Shown here: piece by piece, positions 16,364-24,945 of the stretch
Layout: each line of letters begins with the position of its first letter
Numbering within the stretch: the first letter of the stretch is position 1
Assembly (NCBI GenBank): GCA_015063125.1
Contig: SUTB01000004.1
Coordinates: 103,487-167,486, forward strand
Source: Thermoplasmata archaeon
GTDB taxonomy: Archaea > Thermoplasmatota > Thermoplasmata > Methanomassiliicoccales > Methanomethylophilaceae
Length of the DNA: 64,000 nt
Reading direction: 5' to 3'
Notes under the pieces: generated by a model
The model's input: only the letters and a program-made list of their open reading frames with translations
Databases searched by the model: none
Told to the model about the DNA's origin: nothing
Made by a program: the position numbers and the translations under genes

Positions 16364-17050
16364 TCATTCGTCATCATCGTCGATGATGTAGTCGTCCTCG
16401 TCGAACTCCTCGTCATCGTCCTCGAAATCAAGGACCTCGTACCTCTTCTTCCTGATCTTGCCGTAGATCCTGGTGATGTCCCTGGCCTCGGCAACGCCCT
16501 TCTTCACAAGGCTGTGCTTGGTCTTGATGGCGTGGATCAGACAGTCGAAGTCCTCGAAGGAAAGCTGCGTACCGACAACGAACTCGTCGTCCGGCTCGGC
16601 CTCTACCCTGAGAGAATAAGTGTGGTCGTCATCGTTGACGGAGACCTTGATGGTCAGGATGTCGAACTGCTTCACCCACAGCTTCTTCACATCTGTGGCC
16701 AGCACCTTCTTCCTGTACTTTCCGTCCTTGGTATCCACATGGGTGACGCAGACCCTCCTTCCGTCGTCGAGGAAGAACTCGTCCTCCTCCTGGATGATGT
16801 CGTTGCTCTCGATGGTTGTCCTGACAGTCTCTGAGACGTCCCCGTCGCTGAAGACGACGGGCACCTCGATGAGCTCGGGGATCTTGATTGTCATCGAGGA
16901 GATGCGGTTGCAGGAGGTGCACCTGAAGGTACCCTCTATCGAGGCCTTGCCCATCCTTCCTTTCAGGATCTGATGCTCGGTCTCCTCGTCGCAATCGGGG
17001 CAATCGAAGTAGATCGTGTCCGGCATCTCTCTCTTGATCATCTGCATCAC
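16364..17050 (-). CDS. HVO_0476-family zinc-ribbon protein
   Basis: A 228-residue archaeal protein of a conserved but uncharacterised family. The N-terminal zinc ribbon is formed by FDCPDCDEE and FRCTSCNRI (about residues 15-48). A central beta-rich region follows, and the C-terminus is extremely acidic with runs of D and E. The combination suggests nucleic-acid or ribosome/transcription association, but no function is established. Its ATG overlaps the stop of the metallo-beta-lactamase-fold gene? In fact that gene lies upstream on the chromosome and ends at 17047, so the pair overlap by four bases (ATGA) and are co-translated. Confidence 0.75.
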   Translation of the reverse strand: MMQMIKREMPDTIYFDCPDCDEETEHQILKGRMGKASIEGTFRCTSCNRISSMTIKIPELIEVPVVFSDGDVSETVRTTIESNDIIQEEDEFFLDDGRRVCVTHVDTKDGKYRKKVLATDVKKLWVKQFDILTIKVSVNDDDHTYSLRVEAEPDDEFVVGTQLSFEDFDCLIHAIKTKHSLVKKGVAEARDITRIYGKIRKKRYEVLDFEDDDEEFDEDDYIIDDDDE

Positions 17051-17631
17051 TGTTCCGTCATGAACGGGAATCCATGTCCCGGTATGATTACGTCTGCGTA
17101 GTCCCTTATCTTCTTAATACTTTGCAGTGCGAGCTCGGGGTCAGTATTCAGACGGGGAGGGATGTTCTTGAAGAAGTTATCCTCCAGAGGGATCGTGTCG
17201 CCGGCTATGACATAATGTCTGTCCGCGTCGACGAACACGGAGATCTCCTCCGGGCAGTGCCCTGGAGTGTGGACCAGCTTCACACCTTCGCAGAGATCGT
17301 ACTCGTCCTTGTCCACGATGATGGCTCCCGGGATCTCCTTCTCGGCACCGCTGTGCACGTAGACCTTCGCTTTCGGGAACATGTCCAGGTTCTCGATGTG
17401 ATCTTCATGTGTATGCGTGAGCACCACGATATCCACATCCCTGACGAACACCCCGATCTGCTGGAAGGACGTCTTGAGGAACGGCTTCATGTACTTCGTG
17501 CTGGGATCCACCACTATGGTGTGCTTGGGCGTGCGGACCAGCACGCTGGTGGAATCTGCCTTGAGTATGTTCCCGTCCTCGTCCCTCTCCAGGTAGCCGA
17601 CGGCCAGAATGTCCAGTTGGATCATGTCCAT
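17047..17631 (-). CDS. Metallo-beta-lactamase-fold hydrolase
   Basis: A 194-residue MBL-fold enzyme. The zinc ligands appear in order: THTHEDHIEN (HxHxDH), HTPGHCPEE, AGDTIPLED and the final IPGHGFP. This small form is typical of glyoxalase-II-like or lactonase-like archaeal hydrolases; the substrate is not evident. I start it at the ATG at 17631, with another in-frame ATG at 17625; no ribosome-binding site is seen, so a leaderless transcript is likely. The open frame continues much further upstream but there it runs antisense to the HMA and CsoR genes and shows no conserved features. Confidence 0.85.
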   Translation of the reverse strand: MDMIQLDILAVGYLERDEDGNILKADSTSVLVRTPKHTIVVDPSTKYMKPFLKTSFQQIGVFVRDVDIVVLTHTHEDHIENLDMFPKAKVYVHSGAEKEIPGAIIVDKDEYDLCEGVKLVHTPGHCPEEISVFVDADRHYVIAGDTIPLEDNFFKNIPPRLNTDPELALQSIKKIRDYADVIIPGHGFPFMTEQ

Positions 17632-17703
17632 TGATATCTGGTACGAGGATTTAGCCGTGATGCTTCGAACGGAATCAAATACGACCAATTCCTTCCAGTA
17701 CTC

Positions 17704-17925
17704 ATGAGGATGCTTTTCTTCGTAACCGGACTCACCTGCCAGGAATGCGCCGACAAGCTCGAGGCCCACATCCAGAAGATGCCTGGAGTCAACGGTGCCG
17801 CGCTCATGGTCAACGGAAGGTTCATCATCGACTGCGACGAGGACAGGGCAGAGGAGATCGCCAACGAAGTCCTCACCTCGGCACCTAAGGCACAGGGGGA
17901 AGTTGTGGCCAAACGCATCCAATAA
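17704..17925 (+). CDS. HMA-domain metal chaperone (copper-chaperone-like)
   Basis: A 73-residue HMA-fold protein with metal loop TGLTCQECADKLE, giving cysteines at 12 and 15. It is followed 37 bases later by a CsoR-family metal sensor gene, which points to copper or nickel handling. Two in-frame ATGs are possible (17704, 17710). TAA stop. No exporter gene is adjacent, so it may act with a pump encoded elsewhere, such as the P-type ATPase near the window start. Confidence 0.75.
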   Translation: MRMLFFVTGLTCQECADKLEAHIQKMPGVNGAALMVNGRFIIDCDEDRAEEIANEVLTSAPKAQGEVVAKRIQ

Positions 17926-17962
17926 GGGATAAGATATATCCGACGATCCCTTTCCACCATCT

Positions 17963-18235
17963 ATGATAGAGTGCATGGACTCTGAGAACATCCACAAGCG
18001 TCTGAAGAAAATCGCCGGACAGGTTGCCGCGGTCGACCGTATGATCGACGAGGACGTACCCTGCGAGGAGATCATGATTCAGATCAATGCTATCAAGAGC
18101 GCCATACACAGCGTGGGCCAGATCGTCCTCGAGGGACACATCAACCACTGCGTCAGGGACGGCATAGAGCACGGCGATGCGGACAAGACCATAAAGGAGT
18201 TCGCAGAGGTCGTCAGGCAGTTCTCCAAGCTCTGA
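17963..18235 (+). CDS. CsoR/RcnR-family metal-sensing repressor (DUF156)
   Basis: A 90-residue all-helical repressor. The sensor residues Cys34 (DVPCEE), His59 and Cys63 (EGHINHC) match the Cu(I)-binding C-H-C triad of CsoR, although His62 beside it would also suit nickel/cobalt sensors. The N-terminal IHKRLKKIAGQVAAVDRMI is the standard family opening. A later ATG (17975) is an alternative start. With the HMA protein just upstream it forms a small metal-homeostasis operon, probably autorepressed. Confidence 0.85.
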   Translation: MIECMDSENIHKRLKKIAGQVAAVDRMIDEDVPCEEIMIQINAIKSAIHSVGQIVLEGHINHCVRDGIEHGDADKTIKEFAEVVRQFSKL

Positions 18236-18320
18236 AACACAATCCCCACCGTCCGTTCCTTCTGCATTAACAGTCCTAGGCACTGGAAAGTAGCATATTG
18301 TATCCTGCCGATACAGCAGC

Positions 18321-18896
18321 ATGGACTACGATCCCGAGATCCGCATATTATCCGACCCAGATGTCTATCCCCCGTCGGACGACAGCATCCTGTTCATCCA
18401 ATCGCTGAACGTTAGGAAGGGTGAAAAGGTGCTGGAGATCGGTTGCGGTTCCGGCGTCGTCTCCATCCATTGTGCGAAGAACGGATGCATCGTAACCTCC
18501 GGGGACATCAACCCCAAGGCCGTGAAGCTCACGAAGAGGAACGCCGGAGAGAATGGGGTGCATATCACCGTGGTGGAGACGGACGTCTATTCTAACATCG
18601 AAGGAAGATTCGACACGATCCTGTTCAATCTGCCCTATCTCCCTGTGGACGAGGACGGACTGCTGGCCAGATCATGGTCCGGAGGACCCGACGGCCTCGG
18701 ACCTTTTCCGGACCTCCTCGACGGATCTTCTGACCATCTGAATCCGGAGGGCAGGATAGTCGTGGTCATCTCGTCGCTGATGGACACACAGGCGCTCTGG
18801 GATCTTCTGGACGATTACGATGTAGAGAGCATCGGGGAGCTCAAGCTGTTCTTCGAGAAGCTAGCGGTCCTGGAAATCAGGCCTAAGGCACAGTGA
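18321..18896 (+). CDS. HemK2/PrmC-like class I methyltransferase
   Basis: A 191-residue SAM-dependent methyltransferase similar to archaeal/eukaryotic HemK2 (Mtq2), which methylates the GGQ glutamine of the release factor. It starts with VYPPSDDSILF, has motif I VLEIGCGSG near residues 37-45 and the substrate motif NLPYLP at 103-108. HemK proteins usually have NPPY; the Pro-to-Leu change at the second position is seen in some archaeal relatives but weakens certainty about glutamine as the target. A TATA-like element and the ATG are close together, suggesting a short leader. The EamA gene follows. Confidence 0.8.
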   Translation: MDYDPEIRILSDPDVYPPSDDSILFIQSLNVRKGEKVLEIGCGSGVVSIHCAKNGCIVTSGDINPKAVKLTKRNAGENGVHITVVETDVYSNIEGRFDTILFNLPYLPVDEDGLLARSWSGGPDGLGPFPDLLDGSSDHLNPEGRIVVVISSLMDTQALWDLLDDYDVESIGELKLFFEKLAVLEIRPKAQ

Positions 18897-18932
18897 GTAA
18901 CAACCATATAGATTGCTCAGAATGGACAGTTC

Positions 18933-19841
18933 ATGACCTCATACTCCGAGCATCTCGGTATCATTGCCGCATTATCCGCGGGTATAATATGGGGTCTCCT
19001 CGGATTGTTCGTTCGCACCTCGGACGATCTGGGCATATCTCCGATGCAGCTCACCTGCCTGCGCTACATGATGATCTTCGTAATCGTCTGGGCGTACATC
19101 ATGGTCAGAAACATGAAGATGTTCAGGGTCGACAGGAAGACAGTGGGCGTCCTACTGATGATGGGTCTGATCGGTACTATCCTGAACTCCTACACCTATC
19201 TCGAATCTATGACCCTGATATCGCTCTCGCTGTCATCGGTCCTACAGTACGTCGCTCCCTTCTTCGTAATTCTGATATCGGTCCCCGTACTCAAGGAGAA
19301 GCTGACCAGGAACAAGGTGCTGGCCGTGATCGGCGCCTTCATAGGGAGCGTCCTGTGCACAGGGGTTCTGACGGACCCTGGTTCGATGGATCTCTGGGGC
19401 ATATTCCTGGCAGCGCTGTCGGGATTCTGCTTCAGCATCTACACCATCGGTTCGAAGATCATGAGCAGGGACGGATACAGCGTATCGACCGTTCTTTTCT
19501 ACACCTCATTGATCTGCTGGGTGGGGCTGGCCCCGTTCTGCGACCTGCCCGGAGCATTCGATCTGATGATGCATTCAGCGGATGCGTTGCTCATCGTGGT
19601 CGGCATGGGATTGTTCGTCACCCTGCTGCCGTTCGTGCTGTTCAATTACTCCCTCACAAAGATCGAAGCGGGGAAAGCATCTGTACTGACCTACGCGGAA
19701 CCTTTGGCCGCGACTGTGATAGGGCTGATAATCTACGGAGAGGGCGTCGGGATCGATACGGCCACGGGGATAACAATGATCCTACTGGCCCTGATCGTTA
19801 TCAACAGAAAGGAAGACCCCGGGAACACTCACATGGAATGA
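18933..19841 (+). CDS. EamA/DMT-superfamily transporter
   Basis: A 302-residue membrane protein with ten hydrophobic helices arranged as two EamA repeats of about 140 residues. The first includes AALSAGIIWGLLGLFVR and the second ALSGFCFSIYTIGSKIM. The C-terminal helix pair contains ASVLTYAEPLAATVIGL, the usual 'EP..A' motif of the family. Members export amino acids or other metabolites; the substrate cannot be told. It starts 36 bases after the methyltransferase gene. Confidence 0.88.
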   Translation: MTSYSEHLGIIAALSAGIIWGLLGLFVRTSDDLGISPMQLTCLRYMMIFVIVWAYIMVRNMKMFRVDRKTVGVLLMMGLIGTILNSYTYLESMTLISLSLSSVLQYVAPFFVILISVPVLKEKLTRNKVLAVIGAFIGSVLCTGVLTDPGSMDLWGIFLAALSGFCFSIYTIGSKIMSRDGYSVSTVLFYTSLICWVGLAPFCDLPGAFDLMMHSADALLIVVGMGLFVTLLPFVLFNYSLTKIEAGKASVLTYAEPLAATVIGLIIYGEGVGIDTATGITMILLALIVINRKEDPGNTHME

Positions 19842-19963
19842 TGATTCAAAAGAGGTTTATGACGATCTGCCTGACTTCGACACAGTACGCTCTGTAAATG
19901 TTTCGAGAACTATGATGGATATGAATCCAACGGATGACTGTGTTTCTATCAACGATATCGTTT

Positions 19964-19990
19964 ATATCAAGAATTTATTGGATATATCCA
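19964..19990. repeat. Left 27-bp inverted repeat flanking the DUF4143 ATPase gene
   Basis: These 27 bases are the exact reverse complement of 21258-21284. The repeat ends directly against the stop codon (19991) of the ATPase gene and contains the self-complementary core GGATATATCC. A separate 12-base palindrome AACGATATCGTT lies just to its left (19951-19962). Confidence 0.9.
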
Positions 19991-21238
19991 TTAGATTCTG
20001 TTTAGACTTTCAGGATCCTTCATGAACTCGATTACATTCATGGTCACAACCCCGTCCTCGTCTATGGTCTTCGGTGCATCCCCATCGACGATGATGATCT
20101 TCCTGAAACCGTCATTCATCTTCAAGAAGGGTCTGACCTCCTGTTTCCTCTTCGAATCGTCATCTATGCGATAGGCCGATTGTATGTAGTACCTCTCGCT
20201 CCCCTTGTTGGCGACAAAATCGATCTCCAGCTGCCTGTATTCACGTTTGCCTTCTATGTACTCCCTGAAACCTATGATGCCTACATCAACGGAATATCCC
20301 CTGTACCTGAGCTCGTTGTATATCGCATTCTCCATAAGATGGTTGAACTCCGTCTGCCTGAAGCCTAGTTTAGCATTCCTGAGTCCGAGATCGGTGGCGT
20401 AGTATTTGGAAGGGGTATCGAAATACGCTCTGCCTTTGAGATCGAAGCGTTTCGATTCCTCGAACAGGAAGGAATCCTTCAGATGGTCTATGTATTCGGA
20501 CACAGTGGTGCCGGCGACATCTACGTGATGGCTGCGCAGCGTATCGGTGAGACGATTCGGATTGGTCAAAGAACCGATCGCCGAGGAGAGGACGCTGAAC
20601 ACGGAATCCATCACATCGGGCATCCGGATCCTTTTCCTCTCGATGATGTCCCTCATGTACACGACATCGATCAGTTCGGATAGATATGCCATCCTATCCT
20701 CCGTTTCCAGATCAATGGATTCCGGAAGCCCTCCATAAGTCAGGTAATCATACCATGCTGTGCGTTCATCCTTTCCAGAATAGGGAAGGTATTCGGAGAA
20801 GGACAACGGCCTCACGTTTATTTCCGTCCCCCTTCCGCGGAACTCCGTGACAATGTCGGAGGAAAGAAACTTGGAATTGCTGCCAGTGATGTACACATCC
20901 ACGTTCCTTCTCCTCTTCAGGCTATTAACGACCTCCTCAAAGCCTTCTACCAGCTGTATCTCGTCCAAGAGGATGTAATATTCTGAATCATCGGTGATTA
21001 GAGACGATACTTGTTCATACAGTGCTACAGCGTCACGAAGATGAGCGTTCTCAACAGAGTCCAATGCTATGCAGATGATGTTCCTATCGGGTACATCTAT
21101 TGACAGGAGATAATCCTTGAATAAGTTGAACAACAGATATGACTTCCCGGAGCGTCTCATACCGGTGATGATCTTCACACCTCCCTTGAATCTCAGCCTT
21201 ATGAGCCTGTCCAGGTACCTTGGTCTGCTAATCTCCAT
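19991..21238 (-). CDS. AAA-family ATPase with DUF4143 domain
   Basis: A 415-residue protein of the archaeal/bacterial ATPase family with a C-terminal DUF4143. Walker A is GMRRSGKS (residues 26-33), Walker B is YYILLDEIQLVEGF near 95-108, and the sensor region is VYITGSNSKFLSSD. Residues about 190-415 carry the DUF4143 part, ending with the nuclease-like pattern RQLEIDFVANKGSERYYIQ. Function of the family is unknown; it proliferates in gut anaerobes and archaea and has been suspected of mobility or defence roles. Codon positions appear slightly more AT-rich than its neighbours. It stands alone and is bracketed by perfect 27-bp inverted repeats, one touching the stop codon and the other 20 bases before the start. 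TAA stop. Confidence 0.88.
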   Translation of the reverse strand: MEISRPRYLDRLIRLRFKGGVKIITGMRRSGKSYLLFNLFKDYLLSIDVPDRNIICIALDSVENAHLRDAVALYEQVSSLITDDSEYYILLDEIQLVEGFEEVVNSLKRRRNVDVYITGSNSKFLSSDIVTEFRGRGTEINVRPLSFSEYLPYSGKDERTAWYDYLTYGGLPESIDLETEDRMAYLSELIDVVYMRDIIERKRIRMPDVMDSVFSVLSSAIGSLTNPNRLTDTLRSHHVDVAGTTVSEYIDHLKDSFLFEESKRFDLKGRAYFDTPSKYYATDLGLRNAKLGFRQTEFNHLMENAIYNELRYRGYSVDVGIIGFREYIEGKREYRQLEIDFVANKGSERYYIQSAYRIDDDSKRKQEVRPFLKMNDGFRKIIIVDGDAPKTIDEDGVVTMNVIEFMKDPESLNRI

Positions 21239-21257
21239 GATATCACTGTGAATTTGT

Positions 21258-21284
21258 TGGATATATCCAATAAATTCTTGATAT
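21258..21284. repeat. Right 27-bp inverted repeat flanking the DUF4143 ATPase gene
   Basis: Exact reverse complement of 19964-19990. It lies 20-46 bases upstream of the ATPase start codon (minus strand), so its TTTATTGGATATATCC could also serve as the gene's TATA box. No target-site duplication is evident outside the pair. Confidence 0.9.
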
Positions 21285-21508
21285 TAATAATCTCGTTGAT
21301 GTTGACATAAACACATATCGGATTCATGCACTTCCCAACTCCCGGTGCAATTCCGGAACTCGTTCCGACCGTCCAAAGTTATTGGAAGCTATCCAAAAGA
21401 GGGTCTCCCAAGAGACCTATGGCCATAACACTCAATCCTGTGTAAAATCGGAAAGAGAATGCACTCTGATCTCTTCAATCACGATACTAATCGCAAAGAA
21501 TCCACGAA

Positions 21509-21560
21509 ATGACCAGCGACTAAGACGGGTATTGTGTCACCCGTAATCGTCGCTGGTCAT
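21509..21560. repeat. 52-base two-stem palindrome downstream of gatE
   Basis: The outer arms ATGACCAGCGAC (21509-21520) and GTCGCTGGTCAT (21549-21560) are perfectly complementary over 12 bp. Inside them ACGGGT (21525-21530) pairs with ACCCGT (21539-21544). It could be the gatE 3'-end hairpin, but there is no T-run, and the very regular symmetry would also suit a protein-binding site. Confidence 0.75.
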
Positions 21561-21592
21561 GTTTTATCAACAACTCGCGGACCGCTAGGGCT

Positions 21593-23461
21593 TCAAAGGA
21601 TCTTCTTTATGGCTTCGGTGAGGAGCTCGTTGGCCTGCTTACCGTCGATCTTTCCTCTGAGTGCACCCATGACGGGACCCATGAGACCGCCGATCGCTGC
21701 CATTCCCTTCTCCTTGACGAAGTCCGCACGCTCGTTGACGATCTTCTCGATGATCTGCCTCGCCTCGTCGGAATCCACAGCCTCGAGGCCGAGCTTCTTG
21801 ATCGCTGCCTCGGCATCGGTTCCCACCGCCATCTCCCTCAGGAGCTTGGGCAGAGCCTCCTTTGCGAAGCGGTTCTGCGCCAGCATATCGAAGACCAGGA
21901 TGAGGTCCTCGTCTGTGAGAGCGGTCGTGTCTATTCCGTCATGCTCCATCTCGCTGTAGACGTTTAGGAACATGGTAGCTGCGACCGAAGCGAAGTCCTT
22001 GTGCTTGGAGACGATCTTCTCGAAGCTCTCGTCATAGGATTCCCTGACGAGCTGCCTGGCCTGCTGGGCGTTGATGCCGTAATCCTTCACCAGGCGCTCC
22101 TGTATCTGCTCGGGGAACTCGGGCATGTTGGCCTTGATCCTGTCCAGCCTGTCCTGCATGATGGTGATCGGGGGGACGTCCGTCTCGGGATACATCCTCG
22201 CCGCTCCAGGCAGGGGCCTCGAATACTTCGTGGTTCCATCCGGGAGGGGGTCCCTGGTCTCCTCCGGGACTCCGATAAGGCCCTGGTTGGCCCTTCCGAC
22301 GGCCACTTCAAGGGCCTCTGTTGCCTTCTTCTCCTTCGCGGCGCAGATCACGAACGCGTCGTGCTCGCCGGTCATTCCGAGGAAGTTCCTCAGGTCGTCG
22401 ACGTACTTCTGGTCGATGCCGTAGTTGGGGAGCTCGTCGGAATGGAAGATTCCCTTGACTCCCTTGGTCCTAGCGTATCCCGCCATCTCGGATCCGAGCC
22501 TGAGGGTCTTGTTGTCACCGTTCATGACGCCCGCGAATCCGGGGAGCTTGACGGCGATGACCTTTCCCTTGTCGTCCAGAGCGCCCTTGATGACCTTGGA
22601 CTCGCATGTCTTGAAGATGTCGGTGACGTCGATGGGCTCGAACGGCACGGCCTTTGTGCCCCTCTCGTTCAGGATGTCCCTGACGCGGATGAGCATCTTC
22701 TGCCTGGTGACCTCGTTCCTGACGTAATCCGGGATCAGCTTCAGGTCTCCGACTCCCTTGAGCTCTATGCGGGCTCCTCCGGGGATGGAGATGTTAAGGT
22801 CCTGACGGATGGTTCCGAGACCTCTCTTGACCCTCCTGGTGGCCCTCAACAGGGTTCCCAGCCTGAAGGCCACTTCCATGACCTCCTCGGGCGTCCTCAT
22901 GTCAGGTCCGGTAGCGACCTCGATGAGGGGTATTCCCAAACGGTCGGTCCTCCAGAGGACCTCGCTGGTGTTCGCCTCGACCTTACGGCTGGCGTCCTCT
23001 TCGAGACATACGGACAGGATCGAGATCTTCCTGTCTCCGACATCCACTGAACCGTCCGTTGCGATTAGTGCGGTCCTCTGGAATCCGGATGTGTCCGATC
23101 CGTCCACGACGATCTTCCTCATGTAGTGGATCTCATCGATGATGTTCGCTCCGAGCATCTCGGAGAACGTCAGTGCGATGTCCATGGCATCGGGGTTGCA
23201 CTCGTGGGGAGGCTCCTCGTCCAGTTCAACAAGACACGAGGATCCCTCGCAGCACTGGTATCTGTAGCCCAGGTGCTTCTGGAACTGCATCAGAGCGGCC
23301 CTGTCTATCTCTCCCATCTCGGATGTGGTGGGCCTCTGCCTCCTGTATATGGCGCCGGTACCCTCCTCGTGGAGGATGCTGTCGCACGAGCAGAAGAGCT
23401 TCTTGGTATCGAGCTGCTGGTGGATCTCGATACCGCACATCATCTCGTATTCCTCAGACAT
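21593..23461 (-). CDS. gatE: Glutamyl-tRNA(Gln) amidotransferase subunit E
   Basis: A 622-residue tRNA-binding kinase/transamidase subunit found only in archaea. With GatD it converts Glu-tRNA(Gln) to Gln-tRNA(Gln). The start YEMMCGIEIHQQLDTKKLFCSC holds the GatB/E signature and zinc-binding cysteines. FQRTALIATDG, ATGPDMRTPEEV and RTKGVKGIFHSDELPNYG follow in the expected order; the C-terminal tail/YqeY domain covers about residues 430-622. Length is normal. It overlaps the end of gatD by eight bases and is translated from the same mRNA. Confidence 0.96.
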   Translation of the reverse strand: MSEEYEMMCGIEIHQQLDTKKLFCSCDSILHEEGTGAIYRRQRPTTSEMGEIDRAALMQFQKHLGYRYQCCEGSSCLVELDEEPPHECNPDAMDIALTFSEMLGANIIDEIHYMRKIVVDGSDTSGFQRTALIATDGSVDVGDRKISILSVCLEEDASRKVEANTSEVLWRTDRLGIPLIEVATGPDMRTPEEVMEVAFRLGTLLRATRRVKRGLGTIRQDLNISIPGGARIELKGVGDLKLIPDYVRNEVTRQKMLIRVRDILNERGTKAVPFEPIDVTDIFKTCESKVIKGALDDKGKVIAVKLPGFAGVMNGDNKTLRLGSEMAGYARTKGVKGIFHSDELPNYGIDQKYVDDLRNFLGMTGEHDAFVICAAKEKKATEALEVAVGRANQGLIGVPEETRDPLPDGTTKYSRPLPGAARMYPETDVPPITIMQDRLDRIKANMPEFPEQIQERLVKDYGINAQQARQLVRESYDESFEKIVSKHKDFASVAATMFLNVYSEMEHDGIDTTALTDEDLILVFDMLAQNRFAKEALPKLLREMAVGTDAEAAIKKLGLEAVDSDEARQIIEKIVNERADFVKEKGMAAIGGLMGPVMGALRGKIDGKQANELLTEAIKKIL

Positions 23462-24749
23462 CGATGGTCCTCCTGTCAGACATCTCGCCTGCGAGAGGCG
23501 TCTTCATCAGCTCCTTGGCCTCCTCGACCGAAGATGAGTTGGCGAGCGCCCACATCAGCTTGACGTAGGCGGTCTCCGGGAGCATATCCCATACCGTGAT
23601 CACTCCGGCAGACAGCATGTCCCTGCCGGTGTTGTAGACGTTGAGGTTGGTCCTTCCGTTGAGGCACTGGGAGGTCATGACGATGACCGTTCCGTTGTCG
23701 CATGCCTTCTTCAGCAGGGGGACCATGTTCGAATTGACGTGCCCCAGACCCGATCCGGCGATGACGACCCCTTTGGACTTCATGATGATGTCCTCGAACA
23801 GCTTGGGGTCCATGCCCGGATAGTACTGGAGCAGGATGCACGACTTCTCCATGTCGGACTTCACGACGGTCTCTCCCGACCTTACGTCGTGGCCATCGAT
23901 GTGCATCTCGATCTTCCCGTCCTTGTCCAGATGTGCGACGGGAGCTACGTTGATTGAATGGAACGCATCGCGCCTTGAGGTGTGCATCTTCCTGACCCTC
24001 GTTCCGAGATGGACGGCGAAGGAATCGTCACCGGAGGTGTCGTGCATGATGACGTAGACTCCGGACTTCTTCCCGTTGACGCAGAACCTGGCGCATGCCA
24101 TCAGATTGCTGGAAGCATCGGAGGACGGACGGTCCGAGGACCTCTGTGCTCCGACGAGCACGACAGGTTTGGGAACGTCGCCCAGCATGAACGACAAAGC
24201 GGCTGCGGTGTATCCCATGGTATCCGTACCGTGAGGGATGATGATACCGTCGGCTCCGCCGTCGATCTGCCTCTTGACCTCCTGGGCTAGCTCCTGCCAG
24301 TGGTCCACGTCCATGTTCTCCGAGAATATGGAGAAGAGAACGGTCGCATCGACATTGGCGATCTCCCTGATCTCCGGGACGGCGTTTACCATGTCCGAAG
24401 TGGATAGCGCAGGGTGCACGGCACCGGTCCTGTAGTCCACATAGGATGCGATGGTACCACCGGTACCGATGAGGACCAGCTTGGGCAGTCCCTTCTGGAA
24501 TTCGACGGGGACGTCCTTCCTGACCCTCTCCATGGGCTTCTCCAGGACCTCGATCTTCGTATCGGGCGTGATCCTGATTCCGACGTTGTATCCGCTCTTG
24601 ACCTTGATGATCAGTACGTCGGGGGCGCTGAACTCGTGGTGGGGCATCAGTGTTCCCACGGAGTTCCTGCCGTCCTTCGTGACGGATAGTTTGGAACCCT
24701 CGACCGCGCCGAGGGCCTCCAGCTGCTTTGAAAGCGAATCTGAGTACAT
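23454..24749 (-). CDS. gatD: Glutamyl-tRNA(Gln) amidotransferase subunit D
   Basis: A 431-residue asparaginase-like glutaminase that supplies ammonia to GatE. An N-terminal GatD-specific domain (about 1-85) precedes the asparaginase core. The two catalytic threonine regions are LIGTGGTIASYVDYRTG (near residue 93) and PHGTDTMGYTAAAL (near 172), with a lysine in the later core. Length is typical. The first gene of the gatD-gatE operon; its promoter lies in the 196-base region shared with hypB. Confidence 0.96.
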   Translation of the reverse strand: MYSDSLSKQLEALGAVEGSKLSVTKDGRNSVGTLMPHHEFSAPDVLIIKVKSGYNVGIRITPDTKIEVLEKPMERVRKDVPVEFQKGLPKLVLIGTGGTIASYVDYRTGAVHPALSTSDMVNAVPEIREIANVDATVLFSIFSENMDVDHWQELAQEVKRQIDGGADGIIIPHGTDTMGYTAAALSFMLGDVPKPVVLVGAQRSSDRPSSDASSNLMACARFCVNGKKSGVYVIMHDTSGDDSFAVHLGTRVRKMHTSRRDAFHSINVAPVAHLDKDGKIEMHIDGHDVRSGETVVKSDMEKSCILLQYYPGMDPKLFEDIIMKSKGVVIAGSGLGHVNSNMVPLLKKACDNGTVIVMTSQCLNGRTNLNVYNTGRDMLSAGVITVWDMLPETAYVKLMWALANSSSVEEAKELMKTPLAGEMSDRRTIDV

Positions 24750-24815
24750 GCTGTTCAGCGACCGATAGATGTAGCCGTCTTAAAACTGTTCGCGTGCGCA
24801 TCCGCGTGTCCGCAC

Positions 24816-24829
24816 CCGTGCATGCACGG
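24816..24829. promoter_or_regulatory. 14-bp perfect palindrome between gatD and hypB
   Basis: CCGTGCATGCACGG is fully self-complementary and lies in a GC-rich patch (CGCGTGCGCATCCGCGTGTCCGC just before it) in the divergent gatD/hypB promoter region. Position suggests an operator; no known regulator site is matched. Confidence 0.35.
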
Positions 24830-24945
24830 CCGTTAAGGTTTTCAATCTCGTCATTCTCAATCAACTGGCACATGATAGCGGCCCTCGCACATGGGTGTTA
24901 CCGGTGAACGAACCCCTTAATAGTGAGTGTTGCGTTCCATAATCC

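Larger units (their letters stand above)
21239..21592. other. Intergenic region with inverted repeat and long palindrome
   Basis: The 354 bases between the divergent-to-tandem ATPase and gatE genes hold no gene. They contain the right 27-bp repeat (21258-21284), a GGTCTC-CCAA-GAGACC hairpin (about 21404-21419) and the 52-base double-stem palindrome at 21509-21560. The rest shows nothing recognisable. Confidence 0.6.

Noticed and set aside
17632..18075. Long N-terminal extension of the metallo-beta-lactamase-fold protein
   Set aside because: The extra 148 codons are antisense to the HMA and CsoR genes and show no conserved features; the conserved fold starts at 17631.
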